A stretch of 64,000 bases of DNA from Staphylococcus hominis subsp. hominis (GTDB taxonomy: Bacteria > Bacillota > Bacilli > Staphylococcales > Staphylococcaceae). The stretch covers positions 521,406 to 585,405 of the forward strand of contig NZ_PPQE01000025.1 of the NCBI RefSeq assembly GCF_002901845.1. Direction: 5' to 3'. Position 1 is the first letter of the stretch; each line of letters begins with the position of its first letter. The translations under genes and the position numbers were made by a program. Under the pieces are notes generated by a model, which did not search any database, was not told the origin of the DNA, and worked only from the letters and a program-made list of their open reading frames with translations. Positions 10,301-20,871 of the stretch are shown one piece after another.

Positions 10301-11219
10301 AACTGCAATTGTTTTTCCCGGACAAGGTGCACAAAAAGTAGGAATGGCTAAAGATTTATATCATGTTAATAAAGATGCGACTTCTGTTTTAGAATCAGCG
10401 CAAACAACTGTTGATTTTGATTTATTAGAAACGATGTTTACAGATAAAGAGAAAAAATTAGGAGAAACTGAGAATACTCAACCTGCATTGTTAACACATA
10501 GTATTGCATTACTAGAAGCACTAAACCGTATAGATGCTGACTATACAATGGGGCATAGTCTTGGTGAATATTCAAGTTTAGTGGCTGCTGGCGTACTAAA
10601 ATTTGAAGATGCAGTGAAAATTGTGCGTAAGCGTGGCGAATTAATGACTCAAGCTTTTCCAAATGGTGTAGGAAGTATGGCTGCTGTTTTAGGGTTAAGT
10701 TATGAAGAAGTAGATGAAATTTGTAAAGAAATTTCATTTGGAGATCAATTAATTGAACCTGCCAATATTAATGCACCAGGTCAAATTGTTGTATCTGGGC
10801 ATAAGGCGCTGATTGATAAATTAACTAAAGAAGGAAAAATTTTAGGTGCGAAGCGTGTGATTCCTTTAGCAGTATCAGGTCCCTTCCATTCTTCAATGAT
10901 GCAAGTAATTGAAGAGGATTTCGCTTCATTTATTGATCAATTCACTTGGAATGATGCTCAATTTCCTATCGTTCAAAATTATAATGCTCATGGAGAAACA
11001 AAAGCAGAAACGATTAAACAAAATATGGTGAAACAACTCTATTCACCAGTACAATTTATTAAATCTACAGAGTGGTTAATAGACCAAGGCGTGGATCATT
11101 TTATTGAAATTGGGCCTGGTAAAGTATTATCTGGTTTAATTAAAAAAATTAATCGAGATGTAAAAATTACATCGATTCAAACATTAGAAGATGTGAAAGG
11201 ATGGAATGAAAATGACTAA
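10293..11219 (+). CDS. fabD: Malonyl-CoA:ACP transacylase
   Basis: Loads malonyl groups onto ACP for fatty acid chain extension. The nucleophile elbow GHSLGEYS is near residues 87-94, FPGQGAQ is at the N-terminus, and the catalytic His lies in GPFHSSMM near residue 199. Starting at ATG 10293 gives 308 residues, the normal length, with AGGTGGTG just upstream. An earlier in-frame GTG (10284) would place that site inside the gene. It overlaps plsX and fabG, indicating one tightly coupled mRNA. Confidence 0.96.
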   Translation: MSKTAIVFPGQGAQKVGMAKDLYHVNKDATSVLESAQTTVDFDLLETMFTDKEKKLGETENTQPALLTHSIALLEALNRIDADYTMGHSLGEYSSLVAAGVLKFEDAVKIVRKRGELMTQAFPNGVGSMAAVLGLSYEEVDEICKEISFGDQLIEPANINAPGQIVVSGHKALIDKLTKEGKILGAKRVIPLAVSGPFHSSMMQVIEEDFASFIDQFTWNDAQFPIVQNYNAHGETKAETIKQNMVKQLYSPVQFIKSTEWLIDQGVDHFIEIGPGKVLSGLIKKINRDVKITSIQTLEDVKGWNEND

Positions 11220-11946
11220 AAGTGCATTAGTAACTGGTGCTTCTAGAGGAATTGGACGTAGTATTGCATTGCAATTAGCAGAAGATGGATTCAATGTAGC
11301 AGTTAATTACGCGGGTAATAAAGAAAAAGCAGAAGCAGTGGTTAAAGAAATCAAAGAAAAAGGCGTAGAAAGTTTTGCAATACAAGCAAACGTTGCTGAA
11401 GGTGATCAAGTCAAAGCCATGATTAAAGAAGTTGTAAATCAATTTGGCTCTTTAGATGTTCTTGTAAACAACGCAGGTATTACAAAAGACAATTTATTAA
11501 TGCGAATGAAAGAGCAAGAATGGGATGACGTTATTAATACTAACTTAAAAGGGACATTTAATTGTATTCAAAAAGCTACGCCACAAATGTTACGCCAACG
11601 TAGCGGTGCTATTATCAATTTATCTAGTATTGTAGCGGCTATGGGTAATCCTGGACAAGCTAATTATGTAGCGACAAAAGCAGGTATTGAAGGACTGACA
11701 AAATCAAGTGCACGTGAACTTGCTTCACGTGGTATTACTGTTAATGCAGTTGCGCCTGGGTTTATCGTCTCAGATATGACAAATGCATTAAATGAAGATC
11801 TTAAATCACAAATGTTGGAGCAAATTCCATTATCACGTTTTGGAGAAGATAAAGATATTGCCTATGCAGTGTCATTTTTAGCATCTAATCGTGCGAAATA
11901 TATTACTGGTCAAACGTTATCAGTTAATGGTGGCATGTATATGTAA
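11206..11946 (+). CDS. fabG: 3-oxoacyl-ACP reductase
   Basis: NADPH-dependent reduction of beta-ketoacyl-ACP in fatty acid elongation. It is a short-chain dehydrogenase of 246 residues. GASRGIG near the N-terminus binds the cofactor, NNAG follows at about 90, and the catalytic set is Ser (INLSS) with YVATKAG (Tyr and Lys). The C-terminus GGMYM is typical. ATG 11206 lies 5 nt after GAAAGGA; ATG 11212 is an alternative giving two residues fewer. It overlaps the fabD stop. Confidence 0.96.
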   Translation: MKMTKSALVTGASRGIGRSIALQLAEDGFNVAVNYAGNKEKAEAVVKEIKEKGVESFAIQANVAEGDQVKAMIKEVVNQFGSLDVLVNNAGITKDNLLMRMKEQEWDDVINTNLKGTFNCIQKATPQMLRQRSGAIINLSSIVAAMGNPGQANYVATKAGIEGLTKSSARELASRGITVNAVAPGFIVSDMTNALNEDLKSQMLEQIPLSRFGEDKDIAYAVSFLASNRAKYITGQTLSVNGGMYM

Positions 11947-11962
11947 TATATACGTCATGTAT

Positions 11963-11995
11963 TTAAAAGGATAAATAGTCATTATATCCTTTTAA
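11963..11995 (+). terminator. Hairpin after fabG
   Basis: A perfect 11-bp stem (TTAAAAGGATA / TATCCTTTTAA) lies 17 nt after the fabG stop, followed by AT-rich sequence without a long T run. It may end or weaken read-through into acpP, which has a TATAAT of its own at 12031-12036. Confidence 0.55.
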
Positions 11996-12074
11996 TAAAT
12001 ACTTGTGTTTTAGCCCTTAAAATGGGAAAATATAATAGTCTATGGATAGACACTTTTAAAGGAGGTGAATCGAC

Positions 12075-12308
12075 GTGGAAAACTTCGATAAAGTAAAAGA
12101 TATCATCGTTGACCGTTTAGGTGTAGACGCTGATAAAGTAACAGAAGATGCATCTTTCAAAGATGATTTAGGCGCTGACTCACTTGATATCGCTGAATTA
12201 GTGATGGAATTAGAAGACGAATTTGGTACTGAAATTCCTGATGAAGAAGCTGAAAAAATCAACACTGTTGGTGATGCAGTTAAATACATCAATAGTCTTG
12301 AAAAATAA
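12075..12308 (+). CDS. acpP: Acyl carrier protein
   Basis: A small acidic carrier (77 residues) that holds growing fatty acids on a phosphopantetheine arm. The modified Ser is in GADSLD (near residue 37). The start is GTG at 12075, behind an excellent GGAGGTG site. It lies after fabG and before rnc, the usual Firmicutes order, and ends at a strong terminator, consistent with high separate expression. Confidence 0.97.
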   Translation: MENFDKVKDIIVDRLGVDADKVTEDASFKDDLGADSLDIAELVMELEDEFGTEIPDEEAEKINTVGDAVKYINSLEK

Positions 12309-12316
12309 AAACTTAC

Positions 12317-12351
12317 ATCTGAGTCGTCGTCATGATGGCTCAGATTTTTTT
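12317..12351 (+). terminator. Terminator after acpP
   Basis: ATCTGAG (12317-12323) pairs with CTCAGAT (12339-12345), and a run of seven T residues follows. It lies 8 nt after the acpP stop. Confidence 0.85.
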
Positions 12352-12389
12352 CATAGGACATCAATAACATGAACGGAGGTTTATCAATC

Positions 12390-13121
12390 ATGCACCCGAA
12401 ACAATCAGAAATGATTAAAGATTTTCAATATCAATTTGATAAAAAAATGAAGATGCTTGGTCTTAGTTATACTCATTTAGATGTGTACCAACAAGCGTTT
12501 TCGCACTCTAGCTTTATTAATGATTTTAATATGGATCGATTAGCGCATAACGAGCGTTTAGAATTTTTAGGAGATGCGGTATTAGAATTGACGGTTTCAC
12601 GTTACCTTTTTGACAAATATCCTAATTTACCTGAAGGAAATTTAACTAAAATGAGAGCGACAATCGTATGTGAACCCTCACTTGTAATATTTGCAAATAA
12701 AATTGAATTAAATCAACTCATTTTACTTGGAAAAGGCGAAGAAAAAACAGGCGGTAGAACAAGACCTTCATTAGTATCAGATGCTTTTGAAGCGTTTATT
12801 GGGGCTTTATACTTAGACCAAGGCTTAGAAGTAGTCTGGAAGTTTGCTCAAAAAGTCATTTTTCCATATGTAGAACATAATGAATTAATTGGCGTGGTCG
12901 ATTTTAAAACACAATTCCAAGAATATATTCATAGTCAAAGTAAAGGAGATGTGACGTATCATTTGATTAAAGAAGAAGGTCCAGCACACCATCGTTTATT
13001 TACATCTGAAGTGATTTTAGAAAATAAAGCAATCGCAAAAGGACAAGGCAGAACAAAAAAAGAATCTGAACAAAAAGCAGCTGAAAGTGCTTATCATAAG
13101 TTAAGAGATGAGAACAAATAA
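12390..13121 (+). CDS. rnc: Ribonuclease III
   Basis: Cuts double-stranded RNA in rRNA processing and antisense control. The N-terminal nuclease domain carries the signature [14 protein letters not shown] (near residues 50-65) and a second acidic site in [15 protein letters not shown]-terminal dsRBD runs from about residue 165 and ends with [19 protein letters not shown] chose ATG 12390 (243 residues) because GGAGGT lies at 12375-12380; the ATG at 12369 is upstream of that site. It lies next to smc as in most Firmicutes. Confidence 0.95.
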   Translation: MHPKQSEMIKDFQYQFDKKMKMLGLSYTHLDVYQQAFSHSSFINDFNMDRLAHNERLEFLGDAVLELTVSRYLFDKYPNLPEGNLTKMRATIVCEPSLVIFANKIELNQLILLGKGEEKTGGRTRPSLVSDAFEAFIGALYLDQGLEVVWKFAQKVIFPYVEHNELIGVVDFKTQFQEYIHSQSKGDVTYHLIKEEGPAHHRLFTSEVILENKAIAKGQGRTKKESEQKAAESAYHKLRDENK

Positions 13122-13190
13122 TAATGAACGCATTTCATATATTATCTTCTTTTCAACAAGAACGAGTATGAATGAATTAAGGAGAAGAGT

Positions 13191-16100
13191 ATGGTTTATT
13201 TGAAATCTATAGATACCATTGGCTTTAAGTCATTTGCAGATCGTACGAATGTACAGTTCGATAGAGGCGTGACAGCAATTGTTGGTCCAAATGGTAGTGG
13301 AAAAAGTAATATTACTGATGCGATTAAATGGGTTTTAGGAGAACAATCTGCTAAGTCGCTTCGTGGCTCTAAAATGGAAGATATTATTTTCTCAGGGGCA
13401 GAACATCGTCAAGCACAAAATTATGCAGAAGTACAATTAAAATTAGATAATTCTACAAGAGAGTTGCAGATTGAGGCTGATGATGATGATGTGATTGTAA
13501 CACGTCGTCTTTATCGTAGTGGAGAGAGCGAATATTATTTAAATAATGATAGGGCACGTCTACGCGATATTACAGAGTTATTTTTAGATTCTGGTCTAGG
13601 AAAAGAAGCGTTTAGTATTATTTCACAAGGTAGAGTAGATGAAATTTTAAATGCTAAACCTGTTGATCGACGTCAAATCATAGAAGAATCAGCGGGTGTT
13701 TTAAAATATAAAAAAAGAAAAACGGAATCTTTACAAAAACTAGATCATACAGAAGATAATCTATCTCGAGTAGAAGATATTTTATATGATTTAGAAGGGC
13801 GTGTTGAACCTCTAAAAGCAGAAGCATCTATTGCTAAAGAATACTTACAATTATCAAAAGAGATGGAGCATAGTGATGTTGTCGTAACTGTACACGATAT
13901 TAATCAATATGATGAAGAGAATCGTCAACTCGATGAACGATTGAATCATCTAAAAAGCCAACAAGCTGAAAAAGAAGGCCAACAAGCTCAATTAAATCAA
14001 TATTTACAAAAACAAAAAACACAACGTCAAAAACTTGAAAGAGATACCGACCACGTTAATATAGATTTAATTACTACAACTGAGGAATATGAAAAATTTA
14101 TTGGAAAATTAAATGTCCTTGAAGAGCGAAAAAGAAATCAATCAGAAACGAATGCACGTTTTGAAGAAGAATTAGATAATTTACAGTATGAATTAAAGAA
14201 TGTTCAAGATGAAAGAGAACTTTCTTTAGAACAAGTATCTAAACTTAAAAAACAGCATCAATCGCTTAATAAAGAGATTAAACAGTTAGAATCAAAACTT
14301 AATCTTACAGATGCACAACATGATGAAAAATTAGAAACTATTAAAAATGAATATTATGAATTAATGTCCGAGCAATCTGAAGTGAATAATGATATTCGTT
14401 TTTTAGAACGTACTATTCAAGAAAATGAAACCAAAAAAACACGTCTCGATGCAAGATTAATAGAAGTATTTGATCAACTTAAACATATTCAAAAGGACAT
14501 ACATCAAACCGAACAAGCGCATACTACTACATTACAAAAAATGAATGTAACAGAGAAAGACATGCGTGACGTTGAATATCGTTTATCTGAAGCAAAACGT
14601 ATAGAAGCGACATATGAAGATAAGTTATATCAAGCGTATCGATATACTGATAAAATGCGTGTGCGTATGGAAAGTTTAGAAACACAAGCAGAAGACTATT
14701 CCTACTTTTTTAATGGAGTAAAACATATATTAAAAGCAAAAGAGAATACTTTAAGTGGTATTCATGGTGCAGTAGCCGAAGTCATCAAGGTACCATCAAA
14801 ATTAACACAAGCGATTGAAACAGCGTTAGGAGCCTCCTTACAACACATTATTGTAAATAATGAAAAAGATGGTCGCCAGGCGATAAAATTTTTAAAACAA
14901 CGAGGATTAGGAAGAGCAACATTTTTACCACTAAATGTAATTAGAGCAAGAAGTTTATCTCATCATATCCAAAATGTAGCTCGAAATTTTGATGGTTTTA
15001 TTAATATTGCATCTGAAGCGGTTGAAGTTAATCAAACGTATCAAGCTGTCATAGATAATTTGATGGGTACTACAATTATAGTGGAGAATCTTAAAATTGC
15101 GAATGAACTTGCAAGAGCGATTCAATATAAAGCGCGAATCGTTACCTTAGAAGGAGATATCGTTAATCCAGGAGGATCAATGTCAGGTGGCGGAATGCGT
15201 CAATCAAAAAGTATTTTAGCTCAAAAAGATGAATTGACAACAATGAAAACACAATTAAACGACTACGAAGAGAAAACAAAAGAATTCGAACAACAATTGC
15301 AAAATCAAAAAGAGGAAGTTGAGACATTAAGTAATAAGTATGTAGATTTAAGTCAACAATATCATCAATTAAAAGCCACCGCTCACGAAGAAACATTGAC
15401 TTTAGATCGATTAAAAAAACAAGAAACACATATAAAAAGTGAACATGAAGAATTTGAATTTGAGAAAAATGATGGCTATCAAAGTGAAAAAAGTCGTCAT
15501 ACATTAAAACAACAACAATTACGGTTATCTGAAATTCAAGAGCAACTAAAACAACTTGAAAAGGACATAGAGGTATATTCAAAGCTCTCTAAAGAGGGTA
15601 AAGAAAATGTATCGCAAGTTGAAAAAGAATTAAATCAAAAACGTTCTGATGTTGCAGTCGTTAAAGAAAAAATAAGTCATCAAACTATGTCGTTGGAAAG
15701 AATAGACAAACAACATGCACAAATTAACCAACAAATCATAGCAACTAAAGAGAAAATAGAATTATTTAATTCTGACGATATGATGGGCGAAAAAGCATTT
15801 CAACAGCTTCAATCAAGTATCCAAGATAAAGCGTCTCAACGTGACACATTAAAACAAAAACTTGATGCTTTAAAAGAACAAAAAGAGTCTATAAATGAAG
15901 ATATTGAAATTCATGAGTACAAACTCGAACAATGCCATCAAGATTTATTATCCATTGAAAGTTTTTATCAAGATATTAAGGCCCAACAGTCTAAATTAGA
16001 TGTTCTTATTAATCATGCAATGAATCATTTAAATGAAACGTATCATCTTACACTTGAACGTGCGAGAGAAACGTATCAATCAGATGTTCCAATAGAAACA

Positions 16101-16766
16101 TTAAGAAAAAAAGTGAAATTAACTAAGATGTCAATTGAAGAATTAGGTTCAGTTAATGTTAATGCTATTGAACAATTTGAAGAATTAAATGAGCGTTATA
16201 CATTTTTGAATGAACAGAGAAATGATTTAAGAGAAGCAAAACAGACTTTAGAACAAATCATTGATGAAATGGATCAAGAAGTAAAAGATCGTTTCAAAGC
16301 TACATTTTTTGAAGTACAAGATTATTTTACATCTGTATTTCAATCACTTTTTGGTGGTGGTCATGCCAAGTTAGAACTTACGGATGATGATTACTTGTCT
16401 GCAGGAGTAGATATTATTGTTCAACCACCAGGTAAAAAATTACAACATCTTTCTCTATTAAGTGGTGGCGAACGCGCATTAAGTGCTATTGCATTACTAT
16501 TTGCTATTTTAAAAGTAAGATCAGCACCATTTGTTATACTAGACGAAGTGGAAGCAGCTTTGGATGAAGCCAATGTTATTCGTTACGCACAATTTTTAAA
16601 TGATTTATCTGAAAAAACACAGTTTATCGTCATTACGCATAGAAAAGGTACAATGGAGTATTCGGATCGTTTATATGGTGTTACAATGCAAGAGTCAGGC
16701 GTTTCAAAATTAGTAAGTGTAAATTTAAATACAATAGATGAGGTTATGAAGGAGGAAAATGCATGA
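13191..16766 (+). CDS. smc: Chromosome partition protein Smc
   Basis: SMC condensin subunit that compacts and helps separate chromosomes together with ScpA and ScpB. At 1191 residues it is full length. Order: Walker A GPNGSGKSN (about 32-40), a long coiled coil, a hinge (about 515-680) ending in GGSMSGGG, the returning coiled coil, then the ABC signature LSGGERALS (near 1090) and Walker B VILDEVEAALDEAN (near 1120). AAGGAGAAG precedes ATG 13191. The last 4 nt overlap ftsY (ATGA). Confidence 0.97.
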   Translation: MVYLKSIDTIGFKSFADRTNVQFDRGVTAIVGPNGSGKSNITDAIKWVLGEQSAKSLRGSKMEDIIFSGAEHRQAQNYAEVQLKLDNSTRELQIEADDDDVIVTRRLYRSGESEYYLNNDRARLRDITELFLDSGLGKEAFSIISQGRVDEILNAKPVDRRQIIEESAGVLKYKKRKTESLQKLDHTEDNLSRVEDILYDLEGRVEPLKAEASIAKEYLQLSKEMEHSDVVVTVHDINQYDEENRQLDERLNHLKSQQAEKEGQQAQLNQYLQKQKTQRQKLERDTDHVNIDLITTTEEYEKFIGKLNVLEERKRNQSETNARFEEELDNLQYELKNVQDERELSLEQVSKLKKQHQSLNKEIKQLESKLNLTDAQHDEKLETIKNEYYELMSEQSEVNNDIRFLERTIQENETKKTRLDARLIEVFDQLKHIQKDIHQTEQAHTTTLQKMNVTEKDMRDVEYRLSEAKRIEATYEDKLYQAYRYTDKMRVRMESLETQAEDYSYFFNGVKHILKAKENTLSGIHGAVAEVIKVPSKLTQAIETALGASLQHIIVNNEKDGRQAIKFLKQRGLGRATFLPLNVIRARSLSHHIQNVARNFDGFINIASEAVEVNQTYQAVIDNLMGTTIIVENLKIANELARAIQYKARIVTLEGDIVNPGGSMSGGGMRQSKSILAQKDELTTMKTQLNDYEEKTKEFEQQLQNQKEEVETLSNKYVDLSQQYHQLKATAHEETLTLDRLKKQETHIKSEHEEFEFEKNDGYQSEKSRHTLKQQQLRLSEIQEQLKQLEKDIEVYSKLSKEGKENVSQVEKELNQKRSDVAVVKEKISHQTMSLERIDKQHAQINQQIIATKEKIELFNSDDMMGEKAFQQLQSSIQDKASQRDTLKQKLDALKEQKESINEDIEIHEYKLEQCHQDLLSIESFYQDIKAQQSKLDVLINHAMNHLNETYHLTLERARETYQSDVPIETLRKKVKLTKMSIEELGSVNVNAIEQFEELNERYTFLNEQRNDLREAKQTLEQIIDEMDQEVKDRFKATFFEVQDYFTSVFQSLFGGGHAKLELTDDDYLSAGVDIIVQPPGKKLQHLSLLSGGERALSAIALLFAILKVRSAPFVILDEVEAALDEANVIRYAQFLNDLSEKTQFIVITHRKGTMEYSDRLYGVTMQESGVSKLVSVNLNTIDEVMKEENA

Positions 16767-17992
16767 GTTTTTTCAAACGACTAAAAGATAAATTTTCTAC
16801 AAAGTCGACTGAAGATATTGAAAAGGAATTAACGGAAGATGAGAAATTAGATCAACCATCAACAAAAGACAATGAACAAGAAAATGAAGAACCTGCACCA
16901 AAAAAGAAAAAACCACGTAAATTAAGCGAAGCTGACTTCGATGAAGATGGGTTAATTTCAATTGAAGATTTTGAAGAAATTGAAGCTCAAAAAATGGGAG
17001 CGAAATTTAAAGCAGGTTTAGAAAAATCAAGAGAAAACTTCCAAGAGCAATTAAATAACTTGATTGCACGTTATCGAACTGTAGATGAAGATTTCTTCGA
17101 AGCTTTAGAAGAAATGTTGATTACTGCGGATGTAGGTTTCAATACGGTTATGCAATTAACGGATGAATTACGTACAGAAGCACAACGTCGTAATATCAAA
17201 GAAACTGAAGGTTTAAGAGAAGTTATCGTTGAAAAAATTGTAGAAATTTATCACCAAGAAGATGATCATTCAGAAGCAATGAATATCGAAGATGGCCGAT
17301 TAAATGTCATTTTAATGGTTGGGGTCAATGGTGTAGGTAAAACTACAACGATTGGTAAATTGGCACATCGTTATAAAATGGAAGGTAAAAAAGTTATGTT
17401 GGCTGCTGGTGATACTTTCAGAGCAGGTGCAATTGAACAATTACAAGTTTGGGGCGATCGTGTAGGCGTAGAGGTAATCAGACAAAGCGAAGGTTCTGAT
17501 CCTGCAGCAGTTGTTTATGATGCAATCAATGCGGCTAAGAATAAAGGTGTAGATATATTAATTTGTGATACAGCAGGTCGTTTACAAAATAAATCAAACT
17601 TAATGCAAGAATTGGACAAAATGAAAAGAGTCATTAGTCGTGCTGTTCCAGATGCACCACATGAAGCATTATTATGTTTAGACGCAACCACTGGTCAAAA
17701 TGCACTATCACAAGCACGTTCATTCAAAGAAGTAACCAACGTTTCAGGGATTGTGCTCACTAAATTAGATGGCACAGCAAAAGGTGGTATTGTACTTGCT
17801 ATTCGAAATGAATTGCATATTCCTGTTAAATACGTTGGTTTAGGTGAAAAACTAGATGATTTACAACCATTTAATCCTGAAAGTTATGTATATGGATTGT
17901 TTGCTGATATGATTGAGCAAAATGATAATATCCCTGATGAAATGCAAAGCTTAACAGATAATAATGAGGAACACCAAAATGGGGAAAAATGA
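16763..17992 (+). CDS. ftsY: Signal recognition particle receptor FtsY
   Basis: Membrane-associated SRP receptor GTPase that receives ribosomes carrying secretory or membrane proteins. It has an acidic, Lys-rich N-terminal region (about 1-95), then the NG domain with GVNGVGKTT (about 188-196), DTAGR and [10 protein letters not shown]. Length 409 is typical of staphylococci. The start overlaps the smc stop by 4 nt, with AGGAGG inside smc. The end overlaps ylxM by 14 nt. It lies with ylxM and ffh, its SRP partners. Confidence 0.97.
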   Translation: MSFFKRLKDKFSTKSTEDIEKELTEDEKLDQPSTKDNEQENEEPAPKKKKPRKLSEADFDEDGLISIEDFEEIEAQKMGAKFKAGLEKSRENFQEQLNNLIARYRTVDEDFFEALEEMLITADVGFNTVMQLTDELRTEAQRRNIKETEGLREVIVEKIVEIYHQEDDHSEAMNIEDGRLNVILMVGVNGVGKTTTIGKLAHRYKMEGKKVMLAAGDTFRAGAIEQLQVWGDRVGVEVIRQSEGSDPAAVVYDAINAAKNKGVDILICDTAGRLQNKSNLMQELDKMKRVISRAVPDAPHEALLCLDATTGQNALSQARSFKEVTNVSGIVLTKLDGTAKGGIVLAIRNELHIPVKYVGLGEKLDDLQPFNPESYVYGLFADMIEQNDNIPDEMQSLTDNNEEHQNGEK

Positions 17993-18311
17993 TTTAGTTA
18001 AAACGTTAAGAATGAATTATCTATTTGATTTTTATCATTCTTTGCTTACTGAAAAACAAAAGAATTATCTTGAATTATTTTATCTAAATGATTACTCATT
18101 AAGTGAAATTGCTGAAACGTTTAAAGTGAGTAGACAAGCGGTTTATGATAATATAAGAAGAACTGGCGATTTAGTAGAAGACTATGAAACTAAATTAAAG
18201 TTATATGGGAAATTTGAACAACGTCAAATGATTTATAACGAAATGAAACAATCTATTCATGATACTAAAAAACTGGAACATTTAATCCAAAAATTAGAAG
18301 AACTAGAATAA
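17979..18311 (+). CDS. ylxM: UPF0122 / YlxM-like putative SRP-associated DNA-binding protein
   Basis: A 110-residue protein with a sigma-70 region 4-like helix-turn-helix: [23 protein letters not shown]. Known for the family: always beside ffh or ftsY, and in streptococci reported to affect SRP function. The start ATG 17979 has GAGGA 8 nt before it; an earlier in-frame start would ignore that site. It overlaps ftsY by 14 nt and is followed 20 nt later by ffh. Confidence 0.9.
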   Translation: MGKNDLVKTLRMNYLFDFYHSLLTEKQKNYLELFYLNDYSLSEIAETFKVSRQAVYDNIRRTGDLVEDYETKLKLYGKFEQRQMIYNEMKQSIHDTKKLEHLIQKLEELE

Positions 18312-18331
18312 TTTATAAGGAGGTTGTTAAT

Positions 18332-19702
18332 ATGGCATTTGAAGGATTATCCGATCGTTTACAAGCCACGATGCAAAAAATTCGCGGTAAAGGTAAAGTA
18401 ACAGAAGCAGATATTAAAACAATGATGCGTGAAGTTAGATTAGCATTGTTAGAAGCCGATGTTAACTTCAAGGTAGTCAAAGACTTCGTTAAAACAGTTT
18501 CCGAACGTGCTTTGGGATCAGACGTTATGCAGTCTTTAACACCTGGACAACAAGTTATAAAAATAGTACAAGATGAATTAACACAATTAATGGGTGGAGA
18601 AAATACATCTATTAAAATGGCTAATAAGCCACCCACAGTTGTAATGATGGTTGGTTTACAAGGGGCAGGTAAAACAACTACTGCTGGTAAATTGGCATTG
18701 TTAATGCGTAAAAAATATAATAAAAAGCCAATGTTAGTAGCAGCCGACATATATCGTCCCGCTGCGATTAATCAATTACAAACAGTAGGTAAACAACTTG
18801 ATGTACCTGTTTATAGTGAAGGTGATCAAGTTAAACCACAACAAATTGTAGATAACGCATTAAGATATGCTAAAGAAGAACATTTGGACTTTGTAATTAT
18901 CGATACTGCGGGACGTTTACACATTGATGAAACATTAATGAATGAATTAGCTGATGTTAAAGAAATCTCAAAACCAGATGAAATTATGCTTGTTGTAGAT
19001 GCGATGACAGGACAAGATGCTGTGAACGTTGCGCAATCATTTGATGAGCAATTGGATGTCACTGGTGTGACTTTAACTAAATTAGACGGAGATACTCGTG
19101 GTGGTGCGGCACTTTCTATTCGTGCAGTAACACATAAACCAATTAAATTTGTTGGTATGAGTGAAAAAATGGATGGTTTAGAATTATTCCATCCAGAGCG
19201 TATGGCATCTCGTATACTAGGTATGGGTGACGTATTAAGTCTTATCGAAAAAGCGCAACAAGATGTGGACCAAGAAAAAGCTAAAGATTTAGAAAAGAAA
19301 ATGCGTGAGTCTTCATTTACATTAGATGACTTCTTAGAACAATTGGATCAAGTGAAGAATTTAGGACCACTGGATGATATTATGAAAATGATTCCAGGTA
19401 TGAATAAAATGAAAGGCTTAGATAAGCTAAATATGAGTGACAAACAAATTGACCATATTAAAGCTATTATTCAATCAATGACACCTAATGAAAGACAAGA
19501 TCCAGCAATTTTAAATGTTTCAAGAAAGAAACGTATAGCAAAAGGCTCAGGCCGTTCATTGCAGGAAGTGAATCGTTTAATGAAACAATTTAATGATATG
19601 AAAAAAATGATGAAACAATTTACGGGTAATGGTCGTAAAGGTAAAAAAGGTAAACGTAGCCAAATGGAAAATATGTTAAAAGGCATGAATTTACCATTCT
19701 AA
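18332..19702 (+). CDS. ffh: Signal recognition particle protein Ffh
   Basis: SRP54-type GTPase that binds signal sequences as they leave the ribosome. The NG domain (about 1-295) has GLQGAGKTT (near 107-115), DTAGR and TKLDGDTRGG. The Met-rich M domain (about 296-456) binds SRP RNA and signal peptides and carries SGRSLQEVNRLMKQF near its RNA-binding helix. AAGGAGG precedes the ATG. The gene ends at a strong terminator. Confidence 0.97.
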   Translation: MAFEGLSDRLQATMQKIRGKGKVTEADIKTMMREVRLALLEADVNFKVVKDFVKTVSERALGSDVMQSLTPGQQVIKIVQDELTQLMGGENTSIKMANKPPTVVMMVGLQGAGKTTTAGKLALLMRKKYNKKPMLVAADIYRPAAINQLQTVGKQLDVPVYSEGDQVKPQQIVDNALRYAKEEHLDFVIIDTAGRLHIDETLMNELADVKEISKPDEIMLVVDAMTGQDAVNVAQSFDEQLDVTGVTLTKLDGDTRGGAALSIRAVTHKPIKFVGMSEKMDGLELFHPERMASRILGMGDVLSLIEKAQQDVDQEKAKDLEKKMRESSFTLDDFLEQLDQVKNLGPLDDIMKMIPGMNKMKGLDKLNMSDKQIDHIKAIIQSMTPNERQDPAILNVSRKKRIAKGSGRSLQEVNRLMKQFNDMKKMMKQFTGNGRKGKKGKRSQMENMLKGMNLPF

Positions 19703-19711
19703 AAAGTAATG

Positions 19712-19749
19712 AAAGCGGAATAACATCCTAAGTGTTATTCCGCTTTTTC
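19712..19749 (+). terminator. Terminator after ffh
   Basis: A 14-bp stem (AAAGCGGAATAACA with TGTTATTCCGCTTT) and small loop followed by TTT, 9 nt after the ffh stop. Confidence 0.88.
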
Positions 19750-19884
19750 ATAAATAAGTAAAGGAACGCATGTACATTGGCACATGCATAACCAAAATGA
19801 ATAAAGGTAAGATCTAGTTAAAGCTAGTACATCATCAAATCTACAATTTATTTCATAAATCTAGATTTGGTAAAGAAAAAAGTC

Positions 19885-19913
19885 TTTACAAAGTTGGAGG
19901 TTCCTGTTATTAT
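19885..19913 (+). promoter_or_regulatory. Promoter of rpsP-rimM-trmD(-rplS)
   Basis: TTTACA (19885-19890), a 17-nt spacer and TATTAT (19908-19913) form a good SigA promoter about 50 nt before rpsP. The rest of the 261-nt gap from ffh holds only the ffh terminator. Confidence 0.6.
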
Positions 19914-19963
19914 TATTTCTTGTAGAAAATAAAAATTAAAAGATTTAAAGGAGAGTTTTATAA

Positions 19964-20239
19964 ATGGCAGTTAAAATTCGCTTAACTCGTTTAGGTTCAA
20001 AAAGAAATCCATTCTATCGTATCGTTGTAGCTGATGCGCGTTCACCACGTGATGGTCGTATCATCGAACAAATCGGTACTTACAATCCAGCAAGTGTAAA
20101 TGCACCAGAAGTTAAAATCGATGAAGAATTAGCTTTAAAATGGTTAAAAGACGGTGCAAAACCAACTGATACTGTTCACAATATCTTATCAAAACAAGGT
20201 ATTTTAAAAACATTTGATGAACAAAAACGTTCAAAATAA
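19964..20239 (+). CDS. rpsP: 30S ribosomal protein S16
   Basis: Small-subunit assembly protein of 91 residues. [24 protein letters not shown] is the family's N-terminal pattern. AAAGGAGAG precedes the ATG. It heads the rpsP-rimM-trmD-rplS group, as in many bacteria. Confidence 0.97.
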   Translation: MAVKIRLTRLGSKRNPFYRIVVADARSPRDGRIIEQIGTYNPASVNAPEVKIDEELALKWLKDGAKPTDTVHNILSKQGILKTFDEQKRSK

Positions 20240-20271
20240 TTGATAATAATATCAATATCATATAATAACAG

Positions 20272-20302
20272 GTCTGTGGCATAAGATATGTCACAGGCTT
20301 TT
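20272..20302 (+). terminator. Hairpin after rpsP
   Basis: Arms 20272-20282 and 20288-20298 pair with two G-U pairs, then TTTTATT follows. It probably reduces transcription from the highly expressed rpsP into rimM, rather than fully separating them. Confidence 0.7.
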
Positions 20303-20370
20303 ATTATATTCTCACTTTATAAGAAACATGTTAATATGTATAAATAAACGATTATGTAAGGAGGATAAGG

Positions 20371-20871
20371 ATGCAAGTAGAAGTAGGACAAATTGTAAAT
20401 ACACATGGGATTAAAGGAGAAGTAAAAGTAAAATCTAATTCTGATTTTACTGATACACGTTTTCAACCTGGAGAAGTCCTTATCGTGAATCACCACCATA
20501 ATGAAATAGAAATGACTATTACATCATATCGTATACATAAAGGATTTCACATGCTTAAATTTGAAGGTATTAATCATATTAATGACGTCGAACAATATAA
20601 AGGAGATTACTTATTCCAAGAACGTGATCATGAGGATATTGAATTGAATGAAAACGAATTTTACTATTCTGATATTATTGGGTGTACGGTTTTTAATAAT
20701 GATACACCAATTGGAAGAGTAATTAATATTTTTGAAACAGGTGCCAATGATGTATGGGTTGTTAAAGGTGACAAAGAATACCTTATTCCATATATAGCAG
20801 ATGTCGTTAAAGAAGTAGATGTTGAACATAAAACAATTCGTATTACGCCAATGGAAGGATTATTAGAATAA
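20371..20871 (+). CDS. rimM: 16S rRNA processing protein RimM
   Basis: Assembly factor for the 30S head that binds S19. An N-terminal beta-barrel has the opening motif [16 protein letters not shown], and a C-terminal PRC barrel (from about residue 95) has DIIGCTVF and LIPYIADVV. Length 166. AAGGAGG precedes the ATG. The TAA shares one base with the trmD ATG. Confidence 0.96.
   Translation: MQVEVGQIVNTHGIKGEVKVKSNSDFTDTRFQPGEVLIVNHHHNEIEMTITSYRIHKGFHMLKFEGINHINDVEQYKGDYLFQERDHEDIELNENEFYYSDIIGCTVFNNDTPIGRVINIFETGANDVWVVKGDKEYLIPYIADVVKEVDVEHKTIRITPMEGLLE

Noticed and set aside
12056-12391. 111-residue minus-strand frame over acpP
   Set aside because: It is antisense to the highly conserved acpP and spans its terminator and ribosome binding site.
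15163-15582. 139-residue minus-strand frame inside smc
   Set aside because: It is a shadow of the coiled-coil coding sequence; no ribosome binding site and a composition typical of antisense to Lys/Gln/Glu-rich DNA.
18313-18750. 145-residue minus-strand frame over ffh
   Set aside because: It lies wholly opposite the conserved NG domain of ffh and has no family features.
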